Positions 52,032-54,052 of a DNA stretch of 54,052 nt are shown here, piece by piece. The number at the start of each line of letters is the position of its first letter. Position 1 is the first letter of the stretch. The DNA comes from CAZOIA01 sp964579675 (lineage in GTDB: Bacteria; Planctomycetota; Phycisphaerae; UBA1845; PWPN01). Below the pieces are notes generated by a model. That model was not told the DNA's origin and made no database searches. It saw only the letters and a list, made by a program, of their open reading frames with translations. Where the stretch lies: contig CAZOIA010000010.1 of assembly GCA_964579675.1 (NCBI GenBank), positions 1 through 54,052 on the forward strand, in the 5' to 3' direction. A program made the translations under genes and the position numbers.

Positions 52032-53360
52032 TCATTTGCCTCGATGATGCCGGGCACGGCACATGATCTCCGTGAGCGTATCGAGTGTGCGCCGGGTTGC
52101 TCCTCGGTTTCGCTTTACGACGTCGCGGCCATTGCCGGCGAGTCTCCGGGCGGAATCGCGATCGCCAAGCAGCTCACCTACTACCCCGGCAAGGGCGTCG
52201 GCTGCCTGCGGGTCTTCCAGGTCGGCGGACAGAATACGGACGGCATCGCCGGCGCGGAGTTGCCGGACGGTGTCGGCGAAGTTGTCCGTATGCGGCCCAA
52301 CGATGATCGGGCGAGCCAGACCCGCCACTTCCATCATGTCCGACCCACCCATTCTGGCCAGCGTTCGCCCGACAAACACCACGTCCGCCAGGGTGTAGAA
52401 CTTGCGAAGCTCGCCCATGGTATCGCCGAGCAGGACCGCGGTTTCCGACGGCGGCCGCTCGGTGCCGTCGGGCGATTCGCTGCGCCGAACGCAGTCGAAA
52501 CTTGCCCTCTCGATCATGCCGCCCACCTCGTCGAAGCGTTCCGGCTTGCGAGGCACGATCACCAGTTGCAGCGTCGGATGCTTCCGGCGGAGGACGACGA
52601 AGGCCTGCAGGATCACCCGCTCTTCGCCCGGGGCGGTGCTCCCGCAGACCCACGTGGGCCGGCCCTGATCGAGTCCCATCGCCCGGGCTAGCGCGTCGCT
52701 GCCGGGGATGGAATCAACGACCTCTGCGGTGTCCCATTTCATCGAGCCGGTGACCGTCACGCGATCGGCAGGCACACCCACTTGCCGGAATCTCTCGGCA
52801 TACACCTCGTCCTGGGCCCCCACCCAGGCGAGGCGGTCGAACATCCGCCGGGCGACGGGCAGGACCCAGCGGAACCGCCGAAGGCTCTTGCCTGCGGTCA
52901 GCCGACCGTTCACCACCGCGACCGGAATCCCCCGGGCGGCCGCCAACGTCACGAACTGGTACCAGACCTCCAGCTCCACGAGCACCACCATCGTCGGCGC
53001 GATGCGGTCCAGGGCTCGCGAGACGAACCAACTCATGTCGAGCGGATAGCGGACCACGGTCAGGTCGCTGAACAGCTTGCGGGCCCGGTCGATGCCGGTG
53101 TCGGTGGTCGAGGAGATGACGAATTCCGTTTCCGGGCTTCGCTCGCGCCAGGCGGCGACAAGGCCCCGGACGGCGTTCACCTCGCCCATCGAGACGGCGT
53201 GGATCCAGACCCGGGGCTTGCCCGGCGGCAGCTCGGGCAGCCAGCCTCGTCGCTGGTCCCAATCATGCCGGTACTTGCCGGTGCTGATCGCGCGGTAAAG
53301 CACCACCGGGGCGAGCAGCGCCGCCGCCGCTACATAGCACAGGTCCACCACTAGCCGCAT
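52032..53360 (-). CDS. waaA: 3-deoxy-D-manno-octulosonic acid transferase
   Basis: 442 residues from the ATG at 53360; the open frame to 53513 is not family-like. It transfers Kdo from CMP-Kdo to lipid A precursor at the inner membrane, implying an LPS outer membrane. N-terminal membrane anchor: LVVDLCYVAAAALLAPVVLY. GT-B domain motifs: WIHAVSMGEVNAVRGLV, VISSTTDTGIDRARK, PLDMSWFVSRALDRIAP, LVELEVWYQFVTLAAARGIP, GSMKWDT, and the C-terminal LGDTMGELRKFYTLADVVFVG...GPHTDNF. It is convergent with the TIR pair and preceded by a small unknown gene ~100 bases upstream. Confidence 0.94.
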   Translation of the reverse strand: MRLVVDLCYVAAAALLAPVVLYRAISTGKYRHDWDQRRGWLPELPPGKPRVWIHAVSMGEVNAVRGLVAAWRERSPETEFVISSTTDTGIDRARKLFSDLTVVRYPLDMSWFVSRALDRIAPTMVVLVELEVWYQFVTLAAARGIPVAVVNGRLTAGKSLRRFRWVLPVARRMFDRLAWVGAQDEVYAERFRQVGVPADRVTVTGSMKWDTAEVVDSIPGSDALARAMGLDQGRPTWVCGSTAPGEERVILQAFVVLRRKHPTLQLVIVPRKPERFDEVGGMIERASFDCVRRSESPDGTERPPSETAVLLGDTMGELRKFYTLADVVFVGRTLARMGGSDMMEVAGLARPIIVGPHTDNFADTVRQLRAGDAVRILSADLEDPQAADALAGVVGELLGDRDSARRLAGNGRDVVKRNRGATRRTLDTLTEIMCRARHHRGK

Positions 53361-53460
53361 GGGCGTATCATAGTCGGTCGCGCGGTCGCCGAAAGAGGGA
53401 GCCGGTGCGAAGCTGCGAGCGACCCCGTTCAGACAGTCCGAACTTGGCCAGCGGCCCTGT

Positions 53461-53748
53461 TTAGCCGCGATCGGCAGAGGAGCCCGCTCCAGGACCGGCG
53501 CCCGATCCCTCAAACTCCAGTCCGAGCCGGGCCAGCTCGCTCCGGATCGATTGAGCGTGAGCGGTCAGTAGCTGAAATGCCATACCCAGATGGCGCCAGG
53601 TGCCGCGGAGAGCGGAGTCGTCGGGCAGATCGTCCCCGGCCCGGCCCTGCCGGGCAGTCCGCGTGATCTGCCGGCTTTGACAGTCGAGCAGCTCGGCCAG
53701 TTCGCGGGTGATCCGGACGAGTCGCTGGTGTTCGCGATACGTAGCCAC
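53461..53748 (-). CDS. Small hypothetical protein upstream of waaA
   Basis: 95 residues, GTG start at 53748 with GGGAGGA seven bases upstream. Mostly helical: EHQRLVRITRELAELLDCQS, then GMAFQLLTAHAQSIRSELAR, with a Gly/Ser-rich end. No domain recognised. It has the length and feel of a small coiled-coil or four-helix protein and is probably transcribed with waaA. Confidence 0.6.
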   Translation of the reverse strand: MATYREHQRLVRITRELAELLDCQSRQITRTARQGRAGDDLPDDSALRGTWRHLGMAFQLLTAHAQSIRSELARLGLEFEGSGAGPGAGSSADRG

Positions 53749-54052
53749 GGTCGTGGCGTCCTCCCGGCCGGTCTGCGACTTTGTATCCCACGCGGGGGGT
53801 GTGATTATGGCGGAGATCGGTCCGTGCCCGGCCGGGCTTGACCTATCATCTCCGGATAACCGGCCAGGTTTTTCCCTATGTCATGTGCGACGCGAGGCGG
53901 GGCACGAGAAGCGAGGGAGAGACAGAACGAACGAGAGACGGCGAGAACGCCGCAGGGTGGGCGAGTGGGTGCGGGAGAAGAGGGGAACACCAGGCAAGGG
54001 GGTGCGTGACAGTTCCGGCGGGGACCTTCGGGCGGAGAAGGGGACGGCACCT
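53749..54052. other. Right edge, no gene seen
   Basis: 304 bases to the window end. Only the ribosome-binding site of the small gene (around 53756-53762) and GA-rich sequence are visible; open frames here look like shadows. Confidence 0.4.

Overview
The window looks like a chromosome segment of an uncultured, high-GC member of the Planctomycetota, probably close to Phycisphaerae. The call rests on gene content: a dockerin-like protein with the IGQPDA/GGFW secreted module and a decayed PEP-CTERM tail, a sulfatase with a LamG tail, a Tat-exported Gfo/Idh/MocA oxidoreductase, a HEAT-repeat protein, a PPi-type phosphofructokinase, and 3-deoxy-manno-octulosonate transferase, which implies lipid A and an outer membrane. 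No rRNA gene or complete tRNA gene was seen.

Region 1 (1-7.2 kb, minus strand) holds a large orphan protein with a recombinase-like DNA-binding segment, then three secreted proteins: a dockerin-like protein, a C10 (streptopain-type) cysteine protease, and a YadA/tail-fibre-like surface protein. Region 2 (7.4-12.1 kb, minus strand) is accessory DNA. It contains small unknown genes, a ribbon-helix-helix protein, half a tRNA-like sequence joined to the 3' end of a tyrosine recombinase, the first 36 codons of a DNA methyltransferase fused to that recombinase, a YwgA-like/HD-hydrolase operon with its own sigma70-like promoter, and a Phd-like antitoxin. Region 3 (12.3-18.9 kb, minus) has the sulfatase and a four-gene cluster: aconitase-family large and small subunits, an isocitrate-lyase/PEP-mutase family lyase, and an isocitrate/isopropylmalate dehydrogenase family enzyme.

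Region 4 (19.4-30 kb) contains a KaiC-like/PEP-synthase N-domain fusion, gdhA, an IS66 remnant, the Gfo/Idh/MocA oxidoreductase, the HEAT-repeat protein and ApgM-type phosphoglycerate mutase. Region 5 (30.1-39.8 kb, plus) runs argD-argF, then an inserted Type II restriction-modification pair, then rph, a lipoprotein, rdgB, speA and a PAP2 phosphatase. Region 6 (39.8-44.2 kb, minus) has PPi-phosphofructokinase and the pepP-accB-accC operon.

Region 7 (44.3-54 kb) has an FHA-GAF-PP2C signalling protein, a nitroreductase, rtcA and a large secreted GH5-like glycosidase. These are followed by two tandem single-domain TIR proteins behind a near-consensus promoter that predicts a leaderless mRNA. It ends with waaA on the opposite strand and one small unknown gene.

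The candidates most worth following up are the tandem TIR pair, the YwgA-HD operon, the methyltransferase/recombinase junction at the tRNA half, the PEP-CTERM tail cut off by an in-frame TGA, and the aconitase/lyase/dehydrogenase cluster. All functional calls come from reading motifs by eye; no database search was run.
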